Source: Nemania diffusa
Taxonomy: Eukaryota; Ascomycota; Sordariomycetes; Xylariales; Xylariaceae
Direction: 5' to 3'
DNA length: 64,000 bases
Assembly: GCA_038501195.1 (NCBI GenBank)
Contig: JBBPUQ010000006.1
Location: forward strand, 2,418,001-2,482,000
Shown here piece by piece: positions 44,821-55,620 of the stretch (its first letter is position 1; each line of letters starts with the position of its first letter). The position numbers and the translations under genes were made by a program. The notes below the pieces were generated by a model. That model worked only from the letters and a program-made list of their open reading frames with translations, was not told where the DNA came from and made no database searches.

Positions 44821-46854
44821 TCATCGGGAGGCTGGCACTTCACTACGCAAGGACACCGGGCCTTGGAATGGTGGCACAGAGTGCATCTCTACATCCTGGT
44901 TGTCTGCGCGTAGTCTGTTCTCGTGTGGATCTCGCCGCTCGCCAAAGCGTTGGTCGCCTTCTTCGTAGCGATCTTTAAATCGATAATAAGTGGGAGGTCG
45001 AGGACGGCATAGTACAACTACCCAGTTTCTCCATATGCTACCCTGTGTAAAGGCCCGGTACCTGTCCTGCTTGAGAAACTTTTGCGATTTGAGGAATTCT
45101 CTTGTTGTTTCTCCCCTCGCCATCAGAAACAAATGGTATCCGGCTAGGGCAATAGGGTAGACAAACCCAAGAGCTCCATATATGATGAGAACCAACGAAA
45201 TGGGGAAATGTTCGATTGCCTGACCGAATGAGACACCATCACGACGTGAGTAGATAATGAGCTGAGCAAGCGAGGCACCTATCAGGTAGAGACCCATGAT
45301 CGTAGTAGAGGTCACAAAAGTAAAAAAGTACCGATAATTTCGACGGCCGATGCAGTTATTAACCCAGACGCAGTGATGATCCTGAGTTTCGACACAATTG
45401 TCACAGAGACGACAATGATGGGCACGAGGCGGCCGCCAGATATTGCAGCTCCTACAAAATTTTGTTGGAACCTCCATGGCCGCTTCGCTCGATTCCGCTG
45501 ACTTGACCAAAGTCCAGTCGTTAGTCGGAGGTGCTAGACGCAGCGGATCTTCATTTTCATCCACAGGGGGAAATTGATGAAGGTTGCGAGGTAGAATCTA
45601 AGTGAGTTAGTTGTGAGTCTTCGGTTAATTGAAATACTTAAATAGAAGAGCTGAACTTACTCCCGGATCCGTTACTGACGCACGGATAAAAGAGGACATG
45701 GAAATCAAGAAAATATAGGCAAATATGATTGGAACCGCAGGTGACAGATGAAGCCACAAATAAGGAGCAGACCCCCCGAAAAACAAGGCAGCTGGTAGAA
45801 CGATGAGAAACCCAGTACCGATGTTGATAGGTCGATGGCGGGTATTTTGTAGGCGACCACCAAGGCAGAATACCGTATTGCCTTCAAAGTACTCGTGGTT
45901 GCGGCCAAGCGGGGAGCCGGAGCGTGCTTCTTTAGTACTGGTACCAGCTGCATTAGGTGCCCGCGGCGTCATCTGCGGAGTCGAAGCACCAGATGATAGT
46001 TTTTCTACGCCGTGCATATCATGATTTGGGCGGTTTGTGGTTGAGTCGCCCATGCCTGGCATGAATAAGTTGGATCTGAAGGAGTGCGGCGTCTTAGTCA
46101 GTGGGCTTGGGTTGCCATTATTCCGGTAGTTATCACTCTTGTCAAGATTCAAAGATAGTCCTTTCTCTTTGGCCTGGTTCCGATACAGTGGACTGGCACT
46201 ATCAGCAACACTGGTGGCAGGATAATGGCCATGCGTAGGACTCGTAGTAGTCGTAATACGGTCATAGATTTCTGTTGTTTCTGTCCCTCGTGAAGGTGGC
46301 GGCTGTACGTCGTCTGGGTCATTGGCGGACTGGTTCTTCTGGCCAACGGGCGCTGGTACGAGAACTTGATGGGGCGCAATGTGGGACTGATCATCCTCGT
46401 CGGGAAAGTCGTCGATGCTCAGCCGGTGCTGACCAATGGATGGAGGGCGCGCTGTTCGTTGAGCCTGAAGTTTTTGCGAACTCATGGGCCGGAAAAATGC
46501 TTGGGAAGCTAAGGGGGCATGGCTCTTGCTTGCTCTACTCGCAACGCTCGCCGGCCTTCCACTGCCTACGCTACCGCTGATGCTTCCCCTCTGTAGCCCC
46601 TTACGGAGGGGCAGAGACTGCGACCAGCCACCGCCCCGGGATGATGGTATGCGCGTTAAGGCAGTTCCAGGACGTGATTCTGATTGGCCGCCTTTCTTAA
46701 GGCTTTGTAGGGGTGTATCGCCATCTTCGGATGCTATATCTGTCATCCGAGAGGATATGATACTAGGAGGCCCTGGCGGGAACTTCGGAATTGGCAGGTC
46801 CTCATCGGTCGAACCGGGAAAGACGGGACCTGTGGGCTGAAGATTCGAAGCCAT
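44821..46854 (-). CDS. ERF2: DHHC palmitoyltransferase, Erf2-type
   Basis: Transfers palmitate to cysteines of Ras and other proteins at the ER/Golgi; in yeast Erf2 works with Erf4. Exons on -: 46854-45661 and 45597-44821 (63-nt intron), giving 656 aa, the usual size for filamentous fungi. Residues 1 to about 320 are a long disordered Ser/Pro-rich N-terminus. Then come two membrane helices around NIGTGFLIVLPAALFF and PIIFAYIFLISMSSF, the TDPG motif at the exon junction, and the cysteine-rich domain with the catalytic DHHC at about 471-474 (QDHHCVWVNNCIGRRNYRYF). Two further helices and a TTREFLK motif (TTxE) follow. The start ATG at 46854 is preferred over longer non-ATG extensions. Confidence 0.95.
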
Positions 46855-47803
46855 GGCAATGAATTCCCCAGGCAATAAATTCGGATCTATAGCGATAAGA
46901 TTGGATTGTATTTTGGTTGACTGAGTTGACGACTATTGCGACATGCTCTTAAAATTCGGACTTTCGAAGAGTATCAGGGAGACGACGACATTCGAGTGAT
47001 TGGACGATGGTAGAGGCGGGTGCGAGATGGACGTATTTTAGAAAATTAGATTTGCACGAATGTCGGAGGTTCCGTTATTAGTAGGTATCTGTCGAACAAC
47101 GGCTGATAGTGAAAAGAGCGTGGTCACGATAGTGTTGCAATAGGTACTGTCGGATTAGGTGTGGGAAGTCCGCACGGCGGAGATGAGGCGACTCGCTAAC
47201 AGGGAGGACAACGGGAATTGAGGATTCAAAGGCAAGGAAACTGAGGAGAGTTCGAAGGGAATGGCATTCGCAGCGAAGCGAGCCGTAGAACGAGCCGTAG
47301 GTTCTGACGGTGTGTCGCGACGTTGTTGGTCAACCTAGAATGATTGAGGGAACCAGGGGGTCGTGGTTTAACTGAGATGCATGCACCATTGCTGCGCCAA
47401 GAAAAGGTACGCCAACCTCATTCGCGAATCCGCACAGCCACAGTTAATTCGGCGTTCCCTACAGAGTACTCTGTATCGGTACAGCCTACCTGTAGAGTAC
47501 CTACGCCCTACCTACACTCACCAGCCGCAATTTGAGCCCCACTTGCATAAAGTGGCAATCTAGAAACGTACTTAATTATATAGTGTACAGTACGATACAG
47601 TGTAGAGAACACTATACTCAAGCTCTCCCTACGCAGTAGCCGAACTCAGCCGATGTCATTGGTCAATCAGCTCCATCAGGTATGTATGGCCTGACCTGAG
47701 ACTGGGACTGACAGACATTTGGAACATCAAGCAAAAGAGCACCCAACTCGACCTCGTCTCTACCCTGTCAACCCACCGACGACACCCCCGACGAACCACA
47801 GCC
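46855..47803. promoter_or_regulatory. Divergent promoter region ERF2 / small mitochondrial protein gene
   Basis: About 950 bp between two divergent start codons. Short frames near 47344-47563 have no protein character. The right end (47710-47803) is pyrimidine-rich, fitting a leader of the + gene. Confidence 0.5.
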
Positions 47804-48548
47804 ATGTCCTCCATCATCGCCCGACGAGCTCTCCTGTCCTCTCGGACTTTCTCTACCACCTCCCGTCGCCTCGCGCAGACCGACCCGGCTCTCAAGGCCG
47901 AGGAGAAGCGCAACCCCGAGGTCATAGTGCGTCATATCCCATCCCGCTTCCGCTCGCCGGCTGGGCTGAGTTCCGTGGACAACACCCGCCCTCACTCAGG
48001 CCTCTCACGTTCTTAATACGCCAAACTAACCCTTGCTCCCATCCATAGATTCTGGGCGGTGTCATGCTCCTCGCCCTTGGTGGTGCAGGTCTCTATTTCG
48101 GTACGTACAATTCCACTGGCCCGGCCCCGTTTTCTATATACCTAGGTAGGTACCGTCTGACCTCTTAATCTTCCCAGGCCGTTCACCCACCCACTCGACA
48201 TCGGAGTCCACCGTCGGCATCGCCAAGTCCGGCATGCCCTGGGAGACTGGCGCGGCCGAGGGCAAGTACCGCTACCACCCCGGTGGCGACGGCAGCACCG
48301 AGCCCAAGGACGCCCCCAGCGCCGTCAACGTTGTTGTCGTCCCCAACGTCGACCTACCCAAGGTATGCCTGCGGCTCGACCCCCAATCTGTCCCTGACTT
48401 CAAAGGATTGTTGTCATGAAAGCCTATCTTGCACTGCTAGCTAGCCTAACCGACATATACTACTCGAGACCGATAAGACAGTCGCTAACTTCTACTCTCC
48501 CAGCGCCTCCACGACAAATACAACAAATGGGGCAAGGATGGTTACTAG
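47804..48548 (+). CDS. Small single-span mitochondrial protein, conserved but uncharacterised
   Basis: Four exons: 47804-47926, 48049-48100, 48178-48362 and 48504-48548, giving 134 aa with consistent phases. The start MSSIIARRALLSSRTFSTTS is a mitochondrial presequence rich in Arg and Ser with no acidic residue. A glycine-rich transmembrane helix is encoded by exon 2 (ILGGVMLLALGGAGLYFG). The rest faces one side and ends HDKYNKWGKDGY. I recall the same plan in other filamentous ascomycetes, where it is annotated only as hypothetical. An inner-membrane role, perhaps as a small subunit or assembly factor, is inference. The last exon codes for only 14 residues. Confidence 0.82.
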
Positions 48549-49343
48549 ATATGTGTGTGCTGAAGACGCAAGTTTACAACCGAACGTACTCCGTTTCCTT
48601 TGTTCCTGACCTAGACGGCTCGGCCTTCGCCTTCCTGTACATAACCACACAATATCCAAATGGCAATTATAACCCCCCGAATTCCGATAAGCTGTTATTC
48701 TACCCAAAAATACCCCCTCTTCACTGCACCAGGCATAGATAGAAGTGAAGCAGTAAACCTTCAAAAATATAAAGGCGTATTGACTTATGTTTTGTCTCAG
48801 TAACTCCCTAGGTGTTAGCATATACTAGAAAAATCCCGTCTATACCTGCTAGCCAAGGGAGTAGAATTTATGATAATCTGCACATTACGTTTTCGACGGT
48901 AATACTTACTCATGTCACAGCTCAACCTAGCCGAGGCTGCACAACCAAACCTTAGCAAATTCTCTTGTTTCATCTGGGTTGCCCTCCTTGATTTCGTCTA
49001 ACTATGCCGTAGCCTAAATCTCATCTCGGAATGATTCCAAGATAGGAGGCTCATGCTGGGTAAACCAGTGACTAGTACTATAATTTTACTGCGCTGGATC
49101 TCGTTTATTTATCGGCCTGGTGCCCCGGCTCTGGTTAGTTCCTCGACGTAGGTCCTAATCGCGAAAGGTCATGCTTTATCATAACCTGTCATACACAAGC
49201 GTGTGAAAGTCCGGATGTGTCTAGCGTGGTAGGGTCCACTAGTAGTGAAGTTGGTATCAATCTACGAGGTCTAGTCCTTTTCACCGCAGCGTATCCTCGC
49301 CCTGCTGCTACTACTACTACGACGTACCTACCTAGCTCGTAAG
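48549..49343. other. Intergenic region between convergent genes
   Basis: 3' flanks of the mitochondrial-protein gene and phosphoserine phosphatase. Contains a TACCTACCTAG motif near 49325. No gene seen. Confidence 0.55.
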
Positions 49344-50777
49344 TTATAGGATGAGCATGTCGACTTCCTCGCGCGTGAAGCCGAACAAATAGAGCAGGTC
49401 GAGCAGCGAGTCGCCGTTGAGCCGTGCGCGGGCCTCCATCTGGACGAGCGGCTTCGCATTCCATGCCACGCCAAGGCCCGCTGTGCCTAGCATGAGCAGG
49501 TCATTGGCGCCGTCGCCGACCGCGATCACCTGCTCCAGCGCCACGCCCTCTTTCTTGGCGATCTCCAAGAGCAGCTCCCGCTTGCGCTCCTTCCCGACAA
49601 TCCGCCCCAGGACCTCGCCAGTCAGCCGTCCCGCGTCGCTGATAACGACCTCGTTCGCGTGCGCGTAGTCGATGCCAAGTTCCTTCGCTAGCCAGCTCGT
49701 AAGGGGCAGGAACCCGCCCGATAGCACTGCCGTCTTGACACCCAGTTTCTTGAAGGCCCTGAGGAGCTGCGGTACTCCCTGGGTTACGTCGAGGACGGGG
49801 CGTAGTTGCTCAAAGATGGTGGCGGGTAGATCCTTCAGAAGAGCCACCCGCGCTTTAAATGCGGCGTCAAATTCTAGTTCACCCAACATGGCGCGATGCG
49901 TGATATCGGCGACCTTGGCGGCAAGGTCGGGAGGATCCGTGATGGTGGCAGCGAGGAGGTCGATCACTTCTTGTGTGATTAGGGTGCTGTCCATATCGAA
50001 AACGACCAAGCGTGGGTGTCGGCGCCAGAGAGTATCGGTTTGCAAAATAACATCGACATTCCATTCCCGCTCAAAACGGTAGATCAACTCGTGTTTCCGC
50101 AGGTCGTCTAACGAGAGATAGTCTGGAGCCGGGGCCGGGGAAAGAGTCAATTCGACAACCAGGGGGTGTTCATGGTCATCGAGACAGCGGTGGGAGGATG
50201 TAGTTTCAGTCACGCAATGAGGAAGTGGGAAGATAGACATAAGGTGAAGGAAGGAGGTGATACACATGGGTGTTATATAAGACCCATATATATTATCCAG
50301 CGACTCGGGCTCGATCGCTGGAGGTGGTTCGAGGGGAAATTCCTCCAAGTTGGTGGTTGGCGCAAAGTTGGCAGGGATATCGGAGGCCGAGGAAGAGGCT
50401 TGGCCCAGAGGCGAAGGCGCGCCACTGGACTTCGTCTTGTACATCAAAGTGGCGACGATGCGCTGTGACGAGGTTCCCCTTGGGGGCGCGCAGTTCGGGT
50501 GGCTGAAGTCATAGTTAAGACCCTCGACGATGCGTGGAGGGTCATCTTTGCTAGGCACGCCACTAAAGGGACTGAAAGACTTGTTGTGAGGCGAGAGCTG
50601 AACACCCCGTAGATCCTCTACGACGGTATCGATACCAAAATGATCAGGGGTATCAGATGGAGGGGAAGAGCGATATTGCTGGTGATCACTGAGGTACGAG
50701 CCGCTTCGCATCGAAGGCGAGAGTTGAGGGCGGCCAGCACGGGCCTGTTTCGCGGGGTTATTGTCTTGGCTGTCCAT
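49344..50777 (-). CDS. SER2: Phosphoserine phosphatase
   Basis: Last step of serine biosynthesis: O-phosphoserine to L-serine. Single exon, 477 aa. The first ~190 residues are a fungal extension, mostly disordered at first. The HAD catalytic domain then shows all motifs: nucleophile VVFDMDSTL with D261 and D263, LSGGF with S353 (motif II), a conserved lysine region (GKERKRELL, about 395) and GDGANDLLML (421-430) for Mg binding. The sequence LSLDDLRKHELIYRFEREWN before the catalytic domain is typical of the fungal enzymes. Yeast Ser2 is 309 aa; the longer N-terminus is normal in Pezizomycotina. No intron needed. Confidence 0.95.
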   Translation of the reverse strand: MDSQDNNPAKQARAGRPQLSPSMRSGSYLSDHQQYRSSPPSDTPDHFGIDTVVEDLRGVQLSPHNKSFSPFSGVPSKDDPPRIVEGLNYDFSHPNCAPPRGTSSQRIVATLMYKTKSSGAPSPLGQASSSASDIPANFAPTTNLEEFPLEPPPAIEPESLDNIYGSYITPMCITSFLHLMSIFPLPHCVTETTSSHRCLDDHEHPLVVELTLSPAPAPDYLSLDDLRKHELIYRFEREWNVDVILQTDTLWRRHPRLVVFDMDSTLITQEVIDLLAATITDPPDLAAKVADITHRAMLGELEFDAAFKARVALLKDLPATIFEQLRPVLDVTQGVPQLLRAFKKLGVKTAVLSGGFLPLTSWLAKELGIDYAHANEVVISDAGRLTGEVLGRIVGKERKRELLLEIAKKEGVALEQVIAVGDGANDLLMLGTAGLGVAWNAKPLVQMEARARLNGDSLLDLLYLFGFTREEVDMLIL

Positions 50778-51957
50778 GTTGATCCGTGACAGCGTGTGAT
50801 GTCAGGTAGTTATGTAACACGGAATGAACAAGGGGTAACGCTCTCTACAGAAGAGGCAAACCTGTACAGTAGATAGAAGTCTGATAACCCCTAGAGACAG
50901 ATAGAGAGTACCTATGAATCGCTGTTGAATATAAAAATAGTCGACAGAGCTGACTTCAACTCTGTTACTAGCGACTGAGATCAGCGACGCACAACGGGAA
51001 GGTTGGCGGGTTGCCAAGCCATCCCACGTGAAATCTAACACCAATCAGGCAAGAGAGGAGAATAAATGTCGTCATGACTTTAGTGGCAGTTCGTGGAAAG
51101 GCTAGCTAGGAACCATAAGTGTGGCTTGCAAGAGCCGAGATAAGATCTATAGTGGCGTTGTTCTGTCTGACCGCTGTTTAGATAAAGAGGGAACAAAGTG
51201 AGGAATGGATGAGATGAGAAGTGGTCAATGCTAAAATGGCGCCTCTCTCGCTTTGAGTGTCGGCAAGTGGGGTAGACAACATACTTAAAATTTTCAGAGA
51301 AACATCCAAGTTGCCACTTGTCATTGGCCAATATTTTTATTGCTGCAGCTGTCTACGGAATATTTGATGCAGACGAAGAATAAACTCGAATAGGCAGTGA
51401 GGTTAGCCTGTAGATAGTGCGTCCGTGGGCACCCGTAGGTACCTAGGTACTTACCTATCGCCTGGCCTGGCCGAGTCCAATGGCTCCTAACCTGGTTCTA
51501 GCTTGCCTGGGTGGCATTCCGACGGCGGCGCTCGGGCGGCTCCCGCTATACCGACATCCGGCTATTGCGTGCAACGTCGCCATACCTTTCCTTCAGAGTG
51601 CTCAATTAGCCTCACTCGTATTCTGTGCATAGGTATTCTATTCATCCGATGGCTAGCCCATACTATATGTATGTAAGCGCAATACTAGCATTCCGACAAC
51701 CGCAATCATTTTCCCCCAAACATGGTTACGGCGCGCCATCAACCAGACCGATGGCGACATCGACGCCGTCGGCCTTTGGCCTTTGCCCCCATCGTGATGG
51801 GCGTTTACGATCGCACGACAGCCGCCACGACATCCACATACACCACGCCTTCATGCACCGGAAGTGTCCCGTGTATTCACATATGGATCTGAGTGACTGG
51901 ACATTTCATCCGCATAATGCAATCATCCACATTGGTGAAAATACTAACAAGGATGTT
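50778..51957. other. Intergenic region with a TAGGTACC palindrome
   Basis: Phosphoserine phosphatase promoter on the left. It contains the palindrome GTACCTAGGTAC at 51439-51450. An open + frame at 51625-52002 is rich in His and Met and has no protein character. Confidence 0.5.
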
Positions 51958-52288
51958 TCATGCCTCCTCAGCAAGAGTAGCTGGTACTATTCGTATCTCT
52001 AGCCAAGATGGAGTTTTGGCCGCAGGGTGATAGACCAATCCAAATGTGAGAGCGTATCTCACGGCGGTGGTGTTGGCAATGATATGCGGAGTGATTGTTC
52101 CGCCTCATTAACGACTGCGACTTCTTGACCTGCCGGATACAATCGACCACGGGGTGCGTCCCACCGTGAGGCTTGCTATCATCAAAAGAGTTCGGGTCAA
52201 GGGCGGCAAGCTCGCCTTTTATATTGCACGGTAGCAATATAGAACATTGAATGGTAGGTATGACTAGGTTTTCCGTAGATGAAGACAT
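51958..52288 (-). CDS. Possible small spliced gene or gene remnant, unknown
   Basis: Two exons on -: 52288-52165 and 52103-51958 (61-nt intron, GTGGGA donor and ATGAG acceptor), giving 89 aa in phase. The joined protein reads naturally across the junction (DDSKPHGG then TITPHIIANTTAVRYALTFG) and ends TLAEEA. The donor is not consensus. No family recognised. It could be a real small gene or the last exons of a larger decayed gene that includes the exon-like segments at 52680-53160 on the same strand. Confidence 0.32.
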
Positions 52289-52679
52289 GTGAGATTTATC
52301 GCCCCCTGAGGTCTAGCCACTTCCGTCATGACTTGGCGGGTGGCTTACTGGTGATGCCAATATCTATGAAGAGACCAAGACATCACGCAATTATAGCCTT
52401 GTATTGAGTAATAGTATGGCGTCGAGTCATAGCAGCGATTATCTTCATATCGGGATAGTATATATAGGCTGGCTTCAAGTATGATGCGTTGTGTGGGCAT
52501 CTCAGAGCACGCAATGTGAGCCCAAACCTAGATGGACCTAACATTACGACTGGAAAACGGCGATCTCGACCTGCTATTGTATGGGATAGCTGAGTGAGGT
52601 CGTCGCAAGAAAAAGTGGACTGAGTTTGGGGCCTTACATGATGGAATGCCGATGTCACAGTGCAGTGTGCCACCTACTT

Positions 52680-53160
52680 AAGGGTATCGGCGATGCGGGA
52701 TGCGGCTGAAGAGATGTCGCCATAGCCGGTCTCCATCGACAAGATACAAAGATTTAGTCTCGATTCCCAACGTCAGGGCGGCCCGTCCAATCAGGCCTCC
52801 GGCCTTGCCGGCTAGCGCAGATGTCGTGATCGTCTTCTAAAATTTCTCGAACGGCGCTTTTCATGCCAAACACCACGCACAGGGAGTAGTCGATAGCGTT
52901 CATTGGTTCTCCGGCAAGTACCTCCTCGCGAAATACACCCAAGAAAATGGAGCCTGGAGAACCGGGGAGATGGAAAACTAGGCGCCTACTATGGATTGGA
53001 TTTATGATGTGCTCGAAACCTGATTAGTCAAGTAGAAGGTATCTGGGGAATGCCCTGGTGCTATTACAAACCAAGAATCAGAATGAATACTTGCACCTAA
53101 AAGGAAACGAAGTTCTAATATAGGTCCCCCCCGAGTGCTCTTCATTTTTTGCAGCTTCAT
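52680..53160 (-). pseudogene. Exon-like segments of an unresolved or decayed gene
   Basis: Start ATG at 53160 and a canonical 77-nt intron (53096-53020, GTGCAAG...AATCAG) lead in phase into GFEHIINPIHSRRLVFHLPG and on to a stop at 52754 (109 aa). Part-way through, a second frame becomes more protein-like (AGKAGGLIGRAALTLGIETK, then SLYLVDGD) and then a third (GYGDISSAASRIADTLK). The pieces look like one reading frame broken by indels, or joined by introns I could not place: a GTACTT donor with a TTTTAG acceptor would join the first two in phase. No family is recognised. A pseudogene is the simplest reading, but an intact multi-exon gene is not excluded. Confidence 0.35.
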
Positions 53161-53403
53161 CTTAATTTCACTCTCTAAACCTCTGATCCTCTACCATACC
53201 CCCCTTGCATATAGCCATCTAGTCACTCTAATCATAGACCCAGAAGCTCTCTACTCCCTCATCAGTAAACACCTCCAAGATAGACAACGACTGTGCTCAC
53301 CTCCCTAAAAAGACATAGGGTACTGTACCCCTCCTCCTCATCGCACATACTCCATCCCCTGCTTGGTCCCAGGGACAACAACAATACACACACACATACC
53401 TAC

Positions 53404-54474
53404 ATGATGAGCTCGACATCGTACTCATCCAAGACCCCCTCGTCCCTTCTCCAATCCCTAGACACCATGAAGCTCTCCGAGCACGAGGAGATAGAGTCAG
53501 GCTACGCCTCAGCGAGCTCCTCCTCCTCGCCCACGAGCTCCACCTCCAGCCTCCCCCAGATCATGCTCACGAAGCCGCACCTGCGGTACCTGAACCAGCA
53601 GATGGAGAAGATGTCCCCCATGGAGCGCCTGCGCTTCTCGACCCAGCTCTTCCCGAACCTGTACCAGACCACCGCCTTCGGGCTCACGGGCCTCGTGACC
53701 ATCGACATGCTGTCCCGCCTCGCGGCCTCGGACCCCGCCCTGCCGCGCGTCGAGGCCATCTTCCTGGACACGCTGCACCACTTCCCCGAGACCTACGACC
53801 TCGTGGCGCGCGTGCAGGCGCGCTACCCGGCGGTGGCGCTGCACATCTACCGCCCCGACGGCGCCGCGACGCCCGCCGAGTTCGAGGCGCGCTACGGCGC
53901 GGCGCTGTACGACGAGGCGGCGGAGCTCTACGACTGGGTGGCCAAGGTCGAGCCGCAGCAGCGCGCCTACGCGGACCTGCGCGTGGCCGCCGTGCTCACG
54001 GGCCGCCGCCGCAGCCAGGGCGGCGGCCGCGAGGAGATCCCGATCCTCGAGCTCGACGAGGAGCGCGGCATCGTCAAGATCAACCCCCTGCTCGACTGGT
54101 CCTTCGCCCAGGTGCGCGCCTACGTCGCCGAGCGCGACGTCCCCTACAACGCCCTGCTCGACCGCGGCTACAAGTCCGTGGGCGACTGGCACTCGACGTC
54201 GCCCGTGGCCGCCGGCGAGGACGAGCGCGCCGGCCGCTGGAAGGGCCAGGAGAAGACCGAGTGCGGCATTCACAATAAGAAGTCCCGCTACGCCCAGTTC
54301 CTGCAGCAGCAGCAGCAACAGGAGAAGCAGCGGAAGGATGGCGCCGAGGAGCAGCAGCAGCAACAGCAGCTTGCCTCGGCGCTCGAGAAGGTCGAGAGGG
54401 AACAGTTGGAGGCCGAGGAGAGGGAGCTCAGGCAGGACTTCGACACGGGCCGCTGGGTGACTGTCCAGGCCTAG
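53404..54474 (+). CDS. MET16: Phosphoadenosine phosphosulfate (PAPS) reductase
   Basis: Reduces PAPS to sulfite with thioredoxin, in assimilatory sulfate reduction. Single exon, 356 aa from the ATG at 53404 (a second ATG follows at once at 53407). After a serine-rich N-terminus, the fold starts with MSPMERLRFSTQLFPNLYQT and TTAFGLTGLVTIDML; EAIFLDTLHHFPETYDLV follows. The active-site motif KTECGIH is present, with the catalytic Cys at about residue 287, and RGYKSVGDWHST precedes it. Two CAG-rich tracts (54304-54321, 54352-54369) give polyglutamine runs in a long charged C-terminal tail. Third-position GC is extremely high compared with neighbours, which also creates a 343-codon antisense open frame. 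Confidence 0.95.
   Translation: MMSSTSYSSKTPSSLLQSLDTMKLSEHEEIESGYASASSSSSPTSSTSSLPQIMLTKPHLRYLNQQMEKMSPMERLRFSTQLFPNLYQTTAFGLTGLVTIDMLSRLAASDPALPRVEAIFLDTLHHFPETYDLVARVQARYPAVALHIYRPDGAATPAEFEARYGAALYDEAAELYDWVAKVEPQQRAYADLRVAAVLTGRRRSQGGGREEIPILELDEERGIVKINPLLDWSFAQVRAYVAERDVPYNALLDRGYKSVGDWHSTSPVAAGEDERAGRWKGQEKTECGIHNKKSRYAQFLQQQQQQEKQRKDGAEEQQQQQQLASALEKVEREQLEAEERELRQDFDTGRWVTVQA
54304..54369 (+). repeat. Two CAG-rich tracts coding polyglutamine
   Basis: Two CAG/CAA runs (about 54304-54321 and 54352-54369) within the PAPS reductase tail encode six or seven glutamines each; such tracts are prone to length variation. Confidence 0.8.
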
Positions 54475-55620
54475 TCTCGCACGCTCCTGTTCCCTTCCTG
54501 CCGTTTGTCGGTCTCTCTCTGTCTGTGGATAATCAGTCACGTTCCGCGCCCGGTCTCATCCCGCCGGGTGCTTTATAATCATGATAAACGAGTGCATTTC
54601 GGGGCGGCGGTGGCGGCGGCATCACGTTAGCATTTTCGATAATAGATGGCACAAAAAGGTGTGATGGAGTGGGAAATGGGAGGTGGATGGTTGTGTTTTG
54701 TCCTTTGCTCGGTCTGTCGAGGAAACTTTATTGTCACGGCGAGGCGTTTGGAGTTCGAAGCGTGGTACCATCATCATCATGTATGGCCAGGAAAGAGCCT
54801 GCGCATTACCGGCTTCCTTGCGTGTCCTAATGTAGGACCAGTCATAGATACGTTATTTGAACAATTTCATAGCGGTTTGACAACCATGCTATCTTTGAAA
54901 CGCATCCCGACACTTGGTGAGATGTTTGCTCGTTGTGATCCATTTGGTGTGGTTGATGTTGGCGTAGGCTAAGTATGGTCAATATTTGAGATTTTGTCTT
55001 TATGATCTCTTAGTAGCCAACTTGAACTAGATTCACAAAGTCGATTGTCGGCGTCGAAGGGGTTTATGATTCGATTCTACATTTCAATCGATGCATTGTC
55101 ATGTTGGAAATCCATAATATAGTATTAAGAGCGAGACAAGACGTAAGAGGCGGGCAATTGAGGAGACAGCTGTCAGCCGGGTTTACCCACCCGCTATTCG
55201 CTCTCGGATTAGATGTACAGCCCTCCCTACCTTAGGGTAGGTGTGTAGATCGCATACACGTAGAGGCAATACCTACATACTGATAACTACCTAGGTTTTT
55301 ATAAGAAAAGTAAATTAGACACATACTGTATTTGCTCTATATGAATGCTTTATTTTACTACATCAACAGAAAAGAATGTTACACCTAAAGGAATATCCAA
55401 GGGCAGACCACGTACTACTGTCCTACCCCATGTATCCAGTACACAGCTCATGATAAATAAATACACGCATCCCAACCACCTTCACAGCCACTAACGCCAA
55501 TCAAAAGATACTGCAACATACCACAAACACTACTCTCCTCTAATGCATGCCCCAGAACCAAGCGTGAGCTTCTTCGCGGTACTTGACGTCATTTCATCGA
55601 GCCATGGTCCGCTCTCCCTT
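54475..55620. other. Intergenic region between convergent genes
   Basis: 3' flanks of PAPS reductase and the acidic nuclear-type protein. A + frame at 54646-54972 is short and unconvincing. No gene called. Confidence 0.5.

Noticed and set aside
51625..52002. 125-codon + frame rich in His and Met
   Set aside because: Unnatural composition and partial overlap with a better spliced - model.
53509..54540. 343-codon open frame on - opposite PAPS reductase
   Set aside because: It is a by-product of extreme GC3 in the true gene; its translation is Leu/Gly/Arg/Val-rich low complexity with no family.
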